Source of the DNA: a virus
Strand: one strand, 5' to 3'
Length of the DNA stretch: 43,108 nucleotides
Virus record (IMG/VR): IMGVR_UViG_3300025127_000076
Coordinates: 1-43,108 of that record
Numbering within the stretch: the stretch's first letter is position 1; every line of letters begins with the position of its first letter. Shown here in pieces: positions 24,269 through 33,203 of the stretch. The notes under the pieces are model-generated. The model was not told the origin of the DNA. It saw nothing but the letters and a program-made list of their open reading frames with translations, and did no database searches. Made by a program: the position numbers and the translations under genes.

Positions 24269-24299
24269 AATTTGAGACTAACTTAGTTATTTGTGTATT

Positions 24300-24340
24300 A
24301 TAATAATATTTATTAGAATTATGATAAATAAAATAAAAGG
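24300..24340. promoter_or_regulatory. Divergent late-promoter-like elements
   Basis: Plus strand TGATAAATAAAATAA (24322-24336) precedes the 66-residue gene. The minus strand reads TAATAAATATTATTA (24300-24315) ahead of the lysozyme gene. Both resemble the recurrent ATAAATAATAA element. Confidence 0.4.
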
Positions 24341-24345
24341 ATACC

Positions 24346-24546
24346 ATGGCAAAAAAGAAAAATTCTTCATACCGTAATTATTCAAATTATTTAAAAGGAA
24401 AGGAGCAGTTATCTAATGCTATACTTCAGCATCCAGACGAACCAGACAACGATAGCTCCATGTATTCATATATGAAAGGAAAAGTAAACCGAAATATATG
24501 GATTATGCCTTGGAAAAAGTTTAGAAACATAGGAAAAAAGAAATAA
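24346..24546 (+). CDS. Small basic hypothetical protein (66 aa)
   Basis: The 66-residue product is rich in Lys, Tyr and Asn, with a basic start (MAKKKNSSYRNYSNYLKG) and a basic, Trp-containing end (NIWIMPWKKFRNIGKKK). It starts with ATG after a leader carrying GGATACC and a late-type element, and ends 5 bases before the 653-residue gene, so the two are probably co-translated. No family or domain was recognised; a small structural or nucleic-acid-binding role is conceivable. Confidence 0.65.
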   Translation: MAKKKNSSYRNYSNYLKGKEQLSNAILQHPDEPDNDSSMYSYMKGKVNRNIWIMPWKKFRNIGKKK

Positions 24547-24551
24547 GATAT

Positions 24552-26513
24552 ATGAATATCGAAGATGCTATAATATTAATGTCAGACAAAGTTGGGGGAG
24601 AAGACGACTTCAAGGTTAGTCGTGAGGCATCCCTAGATGCAATTAAAAAAACATTTGACATAATACCTAATAATATATTAGATGTCGAACCTGGTGACCC
24701 TAATATTCAAAGGTTGTTCTTTCATCTAACTGATCCAAAAAAGCTAGAGTATATCGAAGAATTTACTAACACTGCTGCATCTTCCCTAGATGATATAGTT
24801 AAAAAAGAAGATCCTTCTTCTGGATCAAAAAAAATAGAATCAAATAACAAAGAGTATGCTAATTCGTTTAGTGCAGCTGCACTATTATTAGCAAGACTAG
24901 AAAAGTTATATAAAGTATATTCTAGAGGAATAGAGCAAATTGAGGAAGATAGAGATAGACATCTCATATCATCTCTTAGGAACATGGGAATAATTTTAAA
25001 CCTAGAGCCAGTTCTTGGAAAAGGAAAAGTTGGAACCATTGGAAAAATAGGAGGATTAGATAGTGATATAGAAGAAGATAAATTTGAGGTAATTGTAAAA
25101 AGAGAACCAACTCTTTTATCTAAAAAAGACATTCATAAAATATTAAAGGGGCTTCCAGCAAGTAGCGGTTTAAAGGTTAGATCTAAAGGAAACCACTTAA
25201 AGAAAATGCAGGAAATCAAAAAGACTAGTTCTGAATCTATAAAAGGATGGTACGAATGGGCCTCTAAAACTCTTGAAAAAACAGTAGACAATATCGAAGA
25301 ACAAGATGAAGTAGATAGTGTTGTAAAGATAGAAAATGTAAAAGACTTTTCGGATAGAGTCGGAGGAGATATAGTCTTAAATCTTGTAATAAATCATAAA
25401 GGAAAAGAAACAAGTATCGGCTCAAAAATAAAAGAGAAAGAATCTAAATCTACTTCTTCAAGAACTCTAAAAGAGAAGAGAAGACTTCTCGCTAGAATTA
25501 GACAGGTTCTTGGAGTAGCGGAGCTTCCTGCATTTGACGACAATCAGATTCAGAGACAAGGAGACTATTTCAGACTCTTTAATACCTTGAGATCAGAAAA
25601 CTCAGGCTGGATGGATACTATATTACTTAATGACGTATTTAAGGGAGAAGCAAATAAGTTTAACGAGTTTAAGCAATTCATTGAGGTGGAAAGCCCAGAA
25701 GAGGCTGAACAACTAAACTATCTTACTGCTTCAGAATTATGGATACTTAAATTTATTGAAAGTGATTATCTTGGAGAATTTAGTTCTAGAGAGACCAAGC
25801 AACACTCTTCTACTATTCAGTCAATGGCACTAGATAAATCTAAAGACATTAAAAATTCTTATCTATCTAAAGGATTTAATCTAGGTAATTTTAATTCTGT
25901 TCAAATTAATCCTGAAATAAGCCTACCTCTCTATAAAAAAGTTAGATTGGCCGTAACTAAAGAAGACAGGAGAAAAGAAAATCCATTTAGAAATATTATG
26001 TCAGGAATTGGAGGAGCTCTCTTAGGTTTAGTATCAACAAAATTAGATAACTTTGACGCAGGTAGAGCTAAAAGAAACAATGATCAAAACAAAGCAGTAT
26101 TTCAGGGAATAAGCCAAGTAGTAAAAGGAATGGTTGGAGTAGTTGGAGGAAAAGATGCTGCTAGAAAATATGAAAAAGGTATGAAAAAAGCAACAGATAA
26201 CAGACTATTAAGAGGTGTAGGATTAACTACTGCTGACAAAAATTCTGACTCAGTTAAGGAAGATATGGTAGCCCCGATAGACGGAGCTCCAGGGGGATTC
26301 CATCAAACCGGACCAAGCATGGCTGGGGGATTTACACAACCGGACGGAACTCCAGATCCATTCGCACTCGTTGGTCCTTCTAAGAATATTACGACTAATA
26401 AGAAGAAAAAGAAAAAGAAGAAGAAAAACAATCGTAACAACTGGAAAGATTCTCGATCTTTTGCAAGCAGTAAGGTTCTCTCTTTTTCTGACTTTATCAA
26501 CAGAGAAAGCTAA
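24552..26513 (+). CDS. Unknown virion protein with C-terminal targeting-like motif (653 aa)
   Basis: No family was recognised. The N-terminal ~330 residues are helical and charged; 330-480 look globular (RRLLARIRQVLGVAELPAFD). About 490-520 is a Gly/Ala-rich apolar stretch (NIMSGIGGALLGLVSTKLD) that may touch membrane or be buried. Near 617 is a run of nine Lys written in mixed AAA/AAG codons, so it is selected rather than slippage-prone. The protein ends KVLSFSDFINRES, the same string type found at the N-terminus of the packaged-protein candidates. It opens the baseplate module, so a tail, tape-measure-like or baseplate role is possible. Confidence 0.7.
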   Translation: MNIEDAIILMSDKVGGEDDFKVSREASLDAIKKTFDIIPNNILDVEPGDPNIQRLFFHLTDPKKLEYIEEFTNTAASSLDDIVKKEDPSSGSKKIESNNKEYANSFSAAALLLARLEKLYKVYSRGIEQIEEDRDRHLISSLRNMGIILNLEPVLGKGKVGTIGKIGGLDSDIEEDKFEVIVKREPTLLSKKDIHKILKGLPASSGLKVRSKGNHLKKMQEIKKTSSESIKGWYEWASKTLEKTVDNIEEQDEVDSVVKIENVKDFSDRVGGDIVLNLVINHKGKETSIGSKIKEKESKSTSSRTLKEKRRLLARIRQVLGVAELPAFDDNQIQRQGDYFRLFNTLRSENSGWMDTILLNDVFKGEANKFNEFKQFIEVESPEEAEQLNYLTASELWILKFIESDYLGEFSSRETKQHSSTIQSMALDKSKDIKNSYLSKGFNLGNFNSVQINPEISLPLYKKVRLAVTKEDRRKENPFRNIMSGIGGALLGLVSTKLDNFDAGRAKRNNDQNKAVFQGISQVVKGMVGVVGGKDAARKYEKGMKKATDNRLLRGVGLTTADKNSDSVKEDMVAPIDGAPGGFHQTGPSMAGGFTQPDGTPDPFALVGPSKNITTNKKKKKKKKKNNRNNWKDSRSFASSKVLSFSDFINRES

Positions 26514-26543
26514 TAGATTTATAGTCTCCTATTCTTGTCTTTC

Positions 26544-26556
26544 TAATAAATAATAA
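26544..26556 (+). promoter_or_regulatory. Late-promoter-like TAATAAATAATAA
   Basis: TAATAAATAATAA plus AAAG, 17 bases before the start of the 690-residue baseplate gene. Confidence 0.5.
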
Positions 26557-26573
26557 AAAGAATCAACTAGTTC

Positions 26574-28646
26574 ATGTCTGTAGTTAATGAAATAAGAAAT
26601 ATGGCAAATTCCCCTTCCAATGCGGGAGGTCAATTACCAGCAGGGGGAGGAGTACTCATGAACATGACTGACGAGGTAGATCAGCAGATGTTTCTTCTTG
26701 AACAAGAGGCTAGACAGGACGCAGACGCAATTGTTGATAAATACGGAGTAGTTCCCGGTTCACTCTCAATCTTTAATCCGTTTAAAGTATTTAGATACAG
26801 TAAATTTGATCCAACCGGGGAATCATATAACTTAGACCTTCATTTTGATACACCCAACAGTAGCCTCAGTCAAAACGACAGAGCAGGGCTTTCTGGGTTA
26901 CATGCAGAATCATATGGACCTAGCCCAGATGGAAAGGCAACTCTAGGTCAGCTAGAACAAAACTTTAAACCTTTCTCAGATGTTAGAAAATGGATTGAAA
27001 ATCCTACAGCAAGTAATATTATAGAATGGAGTAGACTACAGACGCAGGCGGACAACACTGCGATTACACCAACACCATATTCAACTACTGATTTTTTATG
27101 GTGTAAATACTATGGAAAGGTCCCTAACAACAGAATGGTTACCCTAAGGAGATATCCTCTCCCTGTTGAAGACAACCTTGTCGTTAAACCTGAAAAGAGT
27201 CCTCTCGTGCCGATCGCACAGGCTGTCACTTGGTACGGTACTGATATAGGTAATCCTCTCTCCAGCATATTAAATCTAAGCTGGGGAATGAAGTGGGAAG
27301 AAAGAAAATCTAAAGTTCAGGACATCACAGGTAACGAGATAACAGTAGAAGAACTTGCAGCGGCGGCTGGAGTAGAGGACGAAAAAACAATATCTATCCT
27401 AAAGTCTCAAGTATTTGCAGGATCGGGAGGAAAGGTAGATATTCTTAAGCTTGCTGGATATGACTCTTCAATACAGGAATATATTAGAGATGCATACCAA
27501 GGAGACGGACCATATTGGAATAGAATATTAGGACCAGTAAATGTAATAGACTCTACTCAAATAAGAAGTAGAGGGTTCCCTGATCAAAAGGGAATTACTA
27601 TAAATTTTAAATATTCACTAAGGGCATATGGAAGTATAAATCCTAAGATAGCATTCCTAGATCTCTATTCTAACTTCTTGAGTCTTACAATGAACACTGC
27701 TCCTTTCTGGGGAGGAGGCGCTAGGTATTTCCAAAAGACAGGAATAACTCTGCCAGGATTTGGGATGGAGAATAAAATGCTAGAGGGAGACGTTGTTGGG
27801 GCAATAAGCCTTGGAACAAAACAGATACAAGAAGCGGCTGCCCAAAACATAAAAGCCTTAGTCGCCTTTGCCAAAGAGATTCAGGCAGGAAAGTGGGGAG
27901 ATAAAGATGGGCAGCGAGTACAAGACCGAAAAGAGGCACTCGATGAAAGCTTTGGAAACAAACAGGTAGAGGACGAACAGGGTAATTTACAAGCTGATCC
28001 AATATCTAAGCTGCTTGCCCCTAGAATTGGAGAAGTCTTAAGAAAGCCTCTTATCTACAGAGCAATATTAGATGGTAGAGCCGTCGGGGAATGGCACCTA
28101 ACTATTGGAAACCCAATGAACCCAATGGCGGTTATGGGTAACCTTTGTCTAGAAACATGTAGTGTTAAGTTTGGAGAAACGCTGGGTATAGATGACTTTC
28201 CTACTGAAGTAGAATTTTCAGTTACTTTAAAACATGGTAGACCAAGAGCAAAACAGGACTTAGAATCTATATTTAACCTTGGTAATGGAGCACTTGGATA
28301 CTCTCAATTGCCCCAGCCTTCTAGTGCTAGAAATAGCCACGGAGACTACAACACAATAAAGAGTAATTCTGCAATGCCAAAGGGCATAAACATTGAGACA
28401 CAGGGGGTAAATAACGGACCAACTGAAGAGGCTGGATCAAGCGCAAACATAGCCGGGGTAAATAACGTTGGGTTTGGAAACAGTACTGCTAAAGACTATA
28501 CTGTACTAAACAACGAGGAAGAAGGAACAAAACTCTCTGCTCTAGTTGAAAGATATTCTACCAGAGTAAGTCAGATGTACGGAACTGGCTTTGGTAATAG
28601 CCCAATACTAAAAGACTACTTTACAGACCTAAAAACTAAAGACTAA
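26574..28646 (+). CDS. Putative baseplate/tail structural protein (690 aa)
   Basis: This is the first large gene of a run that leads to the hub and spike. It is soluble, with no signal peptide, and rich in Gly, Pro and aromatic residues, as structural proteins are. Recognisable stretches are PTPYSTTDFLWCKYYGKVPN, GITINFKYSLRAYGSINPK, and a C-terminal beta-domain with GEWHLTIGNPMNPMAVMGNL and DDFPTEVEFSVTLKHGRPR, which reads like a tube/hub-type fold. I cannot place it as a specific T4 protein. It ends 3 bases before the gp53-like gene. A baseplate or tail-terminator component is inferred from position. Confidence 0.7.
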   Translation: MSVVNEIRNMANSPSNAGGQLPAGGGVLMNMTDEVDQQMFLLEQEARQDADAIVDKYGVVPGSLSIFNPFKVFRYSKFDPTGESYNLDLHFDTPNSSLSQNDRAGLSGLHAESYGPSPDGKATLGQLEQNFKPFSDVRKWIENPTASNIIEWSRLQTQADNTAITPTPYSTTDFLWCKYYGKVPNNRMVTLRRYPLPVEDNLVVKPEKSPLVPIAQAVTWYGTDIGNPLSSILNLSWGMKWEERKSKVQDITGNEITVEELAAAAGVEDEKTISILKSQVFAGSGGKVDILKLAGYDSSIQEYIRDAYQGDGPYWNRILGPVNVIDSTQIRSRGFPDQKGITINFKYSLRAYGSINPKIAFLDLYSNFLSLTMNTAPFWGGGARYFQKTGITLPGFGMENKMLEGDVVGAISLGTKQIQEAAAQNIKALVAFAKEIQAGKWGDKDGQRVQDRKEALDESFGNKQVEDEQGNLQADPISKLLAPRIGEVLRKPLIYRAILDGRAVGEWHLTIGNPMNPMAVMGNLCLETCSVKFGETLGIDDFPTEVEFSVTLKHGRPRAKQDLESIFNLGNGALGYSQLPQPSSARNSHGDYNTIKSNSAMPKGINIETQGVNNGPTEEAGSSANIAGVNNVGFGNSTAKDYTVLNNEEEGTKLSALVERYSTRVSQMYGTGFGNSPILKDYFTDLKTKD

Positions 28647-28649
28647 ATT

Positions 28650-29231
28650 ATGTTATTAAGTGATATTTTAAATAGTAAGAAACAGATAGATTTTAATGGA
28701 ATAAAAGGAACGGACCTTATTCAGAGTACTTTTAAATTTCCAGAAAATGCAACAACTAGTCTTATTGCAGTCGGCATGGACGAGAGCATGAGGCCAGATC
28801 TAGTAGTTAACCGTGTTTTTGGAAATCAAATGCAATGGGATGTACTTCTAAAATTTAATGGTATATCAAATCCTTTTACTCTAAAACAGGGAGACCTATT
28901 ATACGCTCTTCCTTTTAAGGATGCTATTTCTTCTATAAAACCGCCTATCACTATAATCAACAGAGACAATGGCAAAGAAGAACAACCAATAAGTCCTCTT
29001 CTAGACCCTAAAACTAAAAAAGATAAAGACCGTCTTAAAAATCTTCAGGATAAAATAGGAGAAGTAGTTCCTCCAAATGTTAACCGAAGCGGAGATAAAA
29101 ACGTTAAAGTTAAAGACGGTAAAGTAATATTTGGAGATGATGTTACTACAATCAAGAAAGAAGATTGTCCAGTTCCTATCTCTAGAAATAGACTACAGGC
29201 TGCTTTATTAAAAGATAAAATATTTATTTAA
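28650..29231 (+). CDS. 53: Baseplate wedge protein, gp53/LysM-like
   Basis: Residues 55-95 contain DLVVNRVFGNQMQWDVLLKF, then NGISNPFTLKQGDLLYALP, the LysM-like fold used by T4 gp53 and other baseplate wedge proteins (pattern R-x-Y/F-G...W..IL..N.I.dP..L..G..L.iP). The 193-residue length matches T4 gp53 (196). The C-terminal half is Lys/Asp-rich and probably extended. It lies 1 base before the hub gene and 3 bases after the 690-residue gene, within a co-transcribed baseplate module. Calling it gp53 rather than another LysM baseplate protein is inference. Confidence 0.65.
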   Translation: MLLSDILNSKKQIDFNGIKGTDLIQSTFKFPENATTSLIAVGMDESMRPDLVVNRVFGNQMQWDVLLKFNGISNPFTLKQGDLLYALPFKDAISSIKPPITIINRDNGKEEQPISPLLDPKTKKDKDRLKNLQDKIGEVVPPNVNRSGDKNVKVKDGKVIFGDDVTTIKKEDCPVPISRNRLQAALLKDKIFI

Positions 29232-29232
29232 T

Positions 29233-30705
29233 ATGTCATATTCTGATACTATAAAAGGTGTATTACTTCCAAAGATTGCAAAGCAAGAGATATCTGAAAC
29301 AGATACTCAAGGGATAAGTAAAGAAAATTTAATACATAAAACAGGATTAGATAGTGCAGACGTTAAAGATACTGCGGGAGCAGATTCGCCTCTTATAATT
29401 ATAAATAAAGCAGACATTGAACCTCAATACCTCTGCATTGATGAGACTGGTTATATTCCAAGACTTAAAGCAATATTCAAAGACACTAACGGAGCAATGT
29501 CAGGACCGAATTATCCTAAGAAAGACCCTATTATGAGCGTCTATATAAAAACCGGTAACCCTAAATTTAAGCCTATTGCTTGCGATTGGTTAATTACCAG
29601 CATTAAGACTTCGGTAGACGAGATAGCTGACCAATATGATATGGAAAAAGCTATAGTATATACTGTAACTGCTGAATTGTTTATACCCAAAATATATGAT
29701 AACGTATCTAAAGCATACTCGAGCATGACATCTAGATCGGCTCTAGAAAAATTAGCAGGGGACTTAGATATTGGGTTTGCAATTAATGATGTCAATCCAG
29801 CTGATTCTATGACATGGATTAATACTAATAGAAATTCTTTAGAATTTATTAAACATATATCTAAACATGCATATCAAAATGAAGATTCGTTCTTTACCTC
29901 GTTTATTGATAAGTACTACTATTTAAATTTTATAAATGTATCTGAGCAGATGAGGTTTGGGCACGAACTGAATGTAACATATGATAATCAAGTAGACGCA
30001 AATGAGTTTGGAAAATCAACGATACTTAGAGAAGCAGAGTCAACTGATATGAGCGAATCTCTTGCTCCTATGATACTGACAAATAAACCTTCAGAAAAAG
30101 GGAGACCTCTCTTTGTTATAAAATATTCATTAAGCGGCCTTAATGGAATGATACTAAAAAATAAAGGATACCGAAAAAAGGTTTATTACTACGACCATAT
30201 TCTTGAATCAGAAGATAAGTTTACCAGCTTTTTTATGAATCCTCTCAGAACAACTGGAGATAATCCTGATCAAGCACTTGTTCCTGAGAATGAGTTTCTT
30301 AAAGCAGGAATGGTCAAGAAATGGATGAACATTGATTATGGAAATAACCACAGAGAATATAACGCGGCTGCTTTAATCAATAACCATAATCTTGGAGAAT
30401 TAAATAAAATAAAATTTAAGGTTGAAACTGCTGGAGTAAACTTTCAAGTAGTAAGAGGGTCAGCTCTACCTGTAGCAATCTATCATACTGCACAAGATGC
30501 ATCAGATAGGGAAGCAGTGACTGAAGCTGGATTTATGGAAGATAAAAAATTAGAAGAAGGAAATCTCAGAAAGGACCCTATATTGAGTGGAAGATATTAT
30601 GTAATGGGAACTAAATATACATATGATGAATTAAATGGAGAATTTCCCTTTAAAACGGAATTTACACTAGGAAGAGTCAATTGGCTAGGAGAAAATAATT
30701 ATTAA
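29233..30705 (+). CDS. Baseplate central hub protein (gp27/gpD-like)
   Basis: The 490-residue protein has the late-control/hub layout: N-terminal beta-barrel halves (PQYLCIDETGYIPRLKAIFK; IMSVYIKTGNPKFKPIACDW), a central helical part (SMTWINTNRNSLEFIKHISK, then HAYQNEDSFFTSFIDKYYYL) that is the classic hub W-I-x...L-x-x-I segment, and a C-terminal SGRYYVMGTKYTYDELNG followed by FKTEFTLGRVNW, matching the G-x-Y-x-V...H.Y...F.T.l.L.R end of hub proteins. Hub trimers carry the spike and join it to the tube. The spike gene is two genes downstream, supporting the call. Direct similarity to T4 gp27 is low. Confidence 0.7.
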   Translation: MSYSDTIKGVLLPKIAKQEISETDTQGISKENLIHKTGLDSADVKDTAGADSPLIIINKADIEPQYLCIDETGYIPRLKAIFKDTNGAMSGPNYPKKDPIMSVYIKTGNPKFKPIACDWLITSIKTSVDEIADQYDMEKAIVYTVTAELFIPKIYDNVSKAYSSMTSRSALEKLAGDLDIGFAINDVNPADSMTWINTNRNSLEFIKHISKHAYQNEDSFFTSFIDKYYYLNFINVSEQMRFGHELNVTYDNQVDANEFGKSTILREAESTDMSESLAPMILTNKPSEKGRPLFVIKYSLSGLNGMILKNKGYRKKVYYYDHILESEDKFTSFFMNPLRTTGDNPDQALVPENEFLKAGMVKKWMNIDYGNNHREYNAAALINNHNLGELNKIKFKVETAGVNFQVVRGSALPVAIYHTAQDASDREAVTEAGFMEDKKLEEGNLRKDPILSGRYYVMGTKYTYDELNGEFPFKTEFTLGRVNWLGENNY

Positions 30706-30707
30706 TA

Positions 30708-31838
30708 ATGCATAATTTTACAGGACTAAATAGAAAACATGACAATTTTAGAAAGAGCACTTTTATGGACGCTTTCGACGAGCCAACATATCTTACTTTT
30801 GCATTAGATTTTAATATGGAGCCCGTTCCTGTTCCTGGAAAAGCTGACGAACTTGCCCTATGGAACAGCCCGCTATTCGACGAAAAAAACGGAGCAGTAA
30901 ATTTTCTAGTAAATCGAGGGTATAACCCTCAAGCGAATGGATTAGTTACCTTCAGAGAGATATTAAGATACTTAACATTTCAAGCCCCTTGGTATTTTCA
31001 AGAGATAACTGGACTAGATAAACTATATGCAGTAGCAACTAATTTAGAAGGTAAATCTCTAAGAGGTGAAGGAATAACACTCACAGTAAATACCCTCGAG
31101 GCAATTGATCTAAGGATAAATGAATTAGCAGGTCTCTATCGTAATAGTATATATGACACTAAGTTTAGAAGAGAAAGAGTTCCAGATAATCTTAGATGGT
31201 TTTCAGTTGATGTATATCTTGCTGAGTTTAGAAACCTAAGGTATCGATTACCTGGCGTAGCACAGAACGCAGGTAACCTCTTGGGAATAAACACTGCTGC
31301 TATTGGAAACGTTGTAGGAGGAGGTAATGTATTATCAAATGTACTAAAACAGTATGGATATATTAAATTTAGACTTAGACAGTGCGAATTTGACTTTAGT
31401 GATAGTCTTCCAGCTGGAAGCACAGTAAAGGTTGGTTCTAGTGGTAGATCTATGGAGAGCAATAAATTCTCAATTAAAGTAGGTTGGGTAGAAGAAGAGG
31501 CTAAATATGGAGACGGTACAATTGTATATGACGATCCTGTAAAGACAGATATTAAAAACCCATGGGGATCTAGAAATGTAGGTACCTCTATACAAAATGC
31601 AGGATCTTGGTTGAGTGGGCTTCCCGTTATTGGAGACTCAATTTCAGAATTTGGAGAGAAAATAGGAGATAAACTTGGAAGTATTGGAGGAATGATAAAT
31701 CCAGCGCTCAATGCAGCTAGTAACTTTATAGATCCTCCAGTTACAGAATTGGGAGATATTTATGAAACAGGATACGAGTCTAATGGAGACACGCCCCCTA
31801 AGCCTGGACCTGAACCTAGCGGAAACCTATATCCTTAA
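30708..31838 (+). CDS. Baseplate-tube junction / tube-like protein (376 aa)
   Basis: The protein lies between the hub and spike genes. It contains EPTYLTFALDF at the start, TFREILRYLTFQAPWYFQEI, and ITLTVNTLEAIDLRINELAG followed by YRNSIYDTKFRRERVPDNLR and FSVDVYLAEFRNLR. The last group matches tube-initiator and tube-like baseplate proteins (T4 gp48/gp54 class), where the chain reads D-x-R...L...Y...YD..R.R..lP.NLr.F...V.v.e.R. The C-terminal ~110 residues are Gly/Pro-rich, with a helix PVIGDSISEFGEKIGDKLGS. A role in starting or closing the tail tube is inferred. It ends 20 bases before the spike. Confidence 0.6.
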   Translation: MHNFTGLNRKHDNFRKSTFMDAFDEPTYLTFALDFNMEPVPVPGKADELALWNSPLFDEKNGAVNFLVNRGYNPQANGLVTFREILRYLTFQAPWYFQEITGLDKLYAVATNLEGKSLRGEGITLTVNTLEAIDLRINELAGLYRNSIYDTKFRRERVPDNLRWFSVDVYLAEFRNLRYRLPGVAQNAGNLLGINTAAIGNVVGGGNVLSNVLKQYGYIKFRLRQCEFDFSDSLPAGSTVKVGSSGRSMESNKFSIKVGWVEEEAKYGDGTIVYDDPVKTDIKNPWGSRNVGTSIQNAGSWLSGLPVIGDSISEFGEKIGDKLGSIGGMINPALNAASNFIDPPVTELGDIYETGYESNGDTPPKPGPEPSGNLYP

Positions 31839-31858
31839 AATAGTATAATCTTTATTAT

Positions 31859-32662
31859 ATGAGTATCGAAAATCACGAAATAGACAAAAGAAGAGAAGAT
31901 TACTTAGACAAGAGTTATATGGGTATAGTCGAAGACCCAAATGACCCTAGAAAAGAGGGAAGGTGTAAAGTAAAAATATTTGGTATACACGATGATATCG
32001 CTACTGAAGATCTTCCGTGGGCTTATCCTAAACAGAAGAGTGCATTTTTTGGTCAAGACGGAAAGGCAGGATCTCTTTCAGTTCCTAAAAAGAATTCTAT
32101 AGTAGCTGTACAATTTAACAACGGTAACATATACTCTCCTGAATATTATTCTATTCATGAGTTAGCGGATGATGCTAAAGAACAGCTAGAGAAAGATGGA
32201 GAGTATTTAGGATCTCATATTATCCTATTTGACGGAGACGAAGAGCTAAAGATATGGTTCAGCGTAAATTCAGGTCTAACTATAGAATTAAAAAGATCTA
32301 GAATAAACATTGGACAAGATAGTGCAATCACAATAGAACACTCAGATTTTAATTCGTCACCCTCTTCAATTGAACTAAGGGGAAGTGAGATCAATATAAC
32401 AACAAAGAGTACAATCAACCTGACGGCCCCGAGTGAAATCGAGCTTGCTTCTAACGATATTCATGTCAACGGAAATTCAGTAAAAGTAGGACATAGTCCG
32501 ATACAGGGTAGCGCAGTTTTAGGAGATCAATTATTTGTATTACTAAAAGCATTAGCCTCTCTTATTGATGCAAAAGTTCCTACCAGTTTAGGAGCCGCGA
32601 CTGCTCTAGTTGAAATGTATAAGACAATGGCTCTATCCGAAACGGTCAAAGTTTCTAAATAA
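31859..32662 (+). CDS. 5: Central spike protein, gp5/VgrG-like without lysozyme domain
   Basis: Residues 15-105 form the OB-fold of gp5/VgrG spikes: SYMGIVEDPNDPRKEGRCKV, KIFGIHD, LPWAYPKQ and VPKKNSIVAVQFNNGN. After a helical link, residues 135-220 are short repeating beta-strands (LTIELKRSRINIGQD, SSIELRGSEINITTKSTINL, SEIELASNDIHVNGNSVKVG), a beta-helix needle. T4 gp5 has a lysozyme domain between these parts; here it is absent, which explains the 267-residue length against 575. A C-terminal helix (about 225-262) follows. It is the last gene of the baseplate module; a separate tail-type lysozyme is encoded at 23261-24268. Confidence 0.85.
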   Translation: MSIENHEIDKRREDYLDKSYMGIVEDPNDPRKEGRCKVKIFGIHDDIATEDLPWAYPKQKSAFFGQDGKAGSLSVPKKNSIVAVQFNNGNIYSPEYYSIHELADDAKEQLEKDGEYLGSHIILFDGDEELKIWFSVNSGLTIELKRSRINIGQDSAITIEHSDFNSSPSSIELRGSEINITTKSTINLTAPSEIELASNDIHVNGNSVKVGHSPIQGSAVLGDQLFVLLKALASLIDAKVPTSLGAATALVEMYKTMALSETVKVSK

Positions 32663-32765
32663 TGACATATTGTCCTGTTGATTCGGGAAAATCTATATAT
32701 AATATGTCAAAATGTCCTGAAATATAGTATGGCACACTATTTGATAGTATATTATATAAAAAACT
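32663..32765 (+). promoter_or_regulatory. Leader with small repeats before Hsp20
   Basis: This gap holds an inverted pair GACATAT (32664-32670) / ATATGTC (32702-32708), the near-direct pair TTGTCCTG/ATGTCCTG, and ATAGTAT repeated 20 bases apart (32724-32730, 32744-32750). It could be an operator or leader for the chaperone gene. No promoter was defined. Confidence 0.3.
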
Positions 32766-33155
32766 ATGAATACTATGATTAAATTATTTAAAGACCCTAG
32801 GGTAGATTTCTTTAGGGATGAATTATTTGGACCAAGTTTTCTAAATACTCCTGCTCTTAGAACATCAGAAGTAAAAGAAACTGGAGAGGGAAACTATGAG
32901 ATCCAATTAAACGCTCTTGGTTTTACTAAAGAGGATTTAACAATTGAAACTGAAGGTGATTCAATTAAAGTAAGTGGCATGATAGGTAGAGAGGTTCCTG
33001 GATTTGTTACTACTAAAAATATTGATCGTGTTTGGGAACTGACTAATCTAGATCCTAAATCAGTAGATGCCGCTCTCGAGAACGGTATTCTTACTCTAAA
33101 GTTTGGAGTTAAAGAATCTTCAAAACCAAAAAAGAGTGTCATTAAATTAAAATAA
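32766..33155 (+). CDS. hsp20: Small heat-shock protein, Hsp20 family
   Basis: The 129-residue protein has the alpha-crystallin domain at about 30-115: NYEIQLNALGFTKEDLTIET, DSIKVSG and ALENGILTLKFGV, the hallmark (A/V)xLxNGxLxLxxP-type end, although the usual Pro after the last strand is replaced here. A C-terminal SVIKLK serves as the I-x-I-like tail. Hsp20 proteins hold unfolding proteins without ATP. Hsp20 is common in T4-like phages of marine bacteria. With the DnaJ-like gene it gives this window two chaperones. It starts with ATG after AAAAAACT and is followed by a strong terminator. Confidence 0.93.
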   Translation: MNTMIKLFKDPRVDFFRDELFGPSFLNTPALRTSEVKETGEGNYEIQLNALGFTKEDLTIETEGDSIKVSGMIGREVPGFVTTKNIDRVWELTNLDPKSVDAALENGILTLKFGVKESSKPKKSVIKLK

Positions 33156-33172
33156 CACTCTTACATATATTC

Positions 33173-33201
33173 AAAGGGGGGAAGATTACTTCCCCCTTTT
33201 T
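33173..33201. terminator. Bidirectional terminator between hsp20 and minus-strand genes
   Basis: Hairpin AAAGGGGGGAAG / CTTCCCCCTTT with ATTA loop (one G-T pair) and a long T run on the right. Convergent position. Confidence 0.85.
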
Positions 33202-33203
33202 TT

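Noticed and set aside
26398-26430. Poly-Lys run considered as a slippage or phase-variation site
   Set aside because: It mixes AAG and AAA codons, so there is no long homopolymer and the frame stays open on both sides.
31136-31711. 191-residue open frame on the minus strand
   Set aside because: It lies wholly inside the tube-junction gene, is Pro/Leu/Ser-rich like a reverse-strand shadow, and has no start context.
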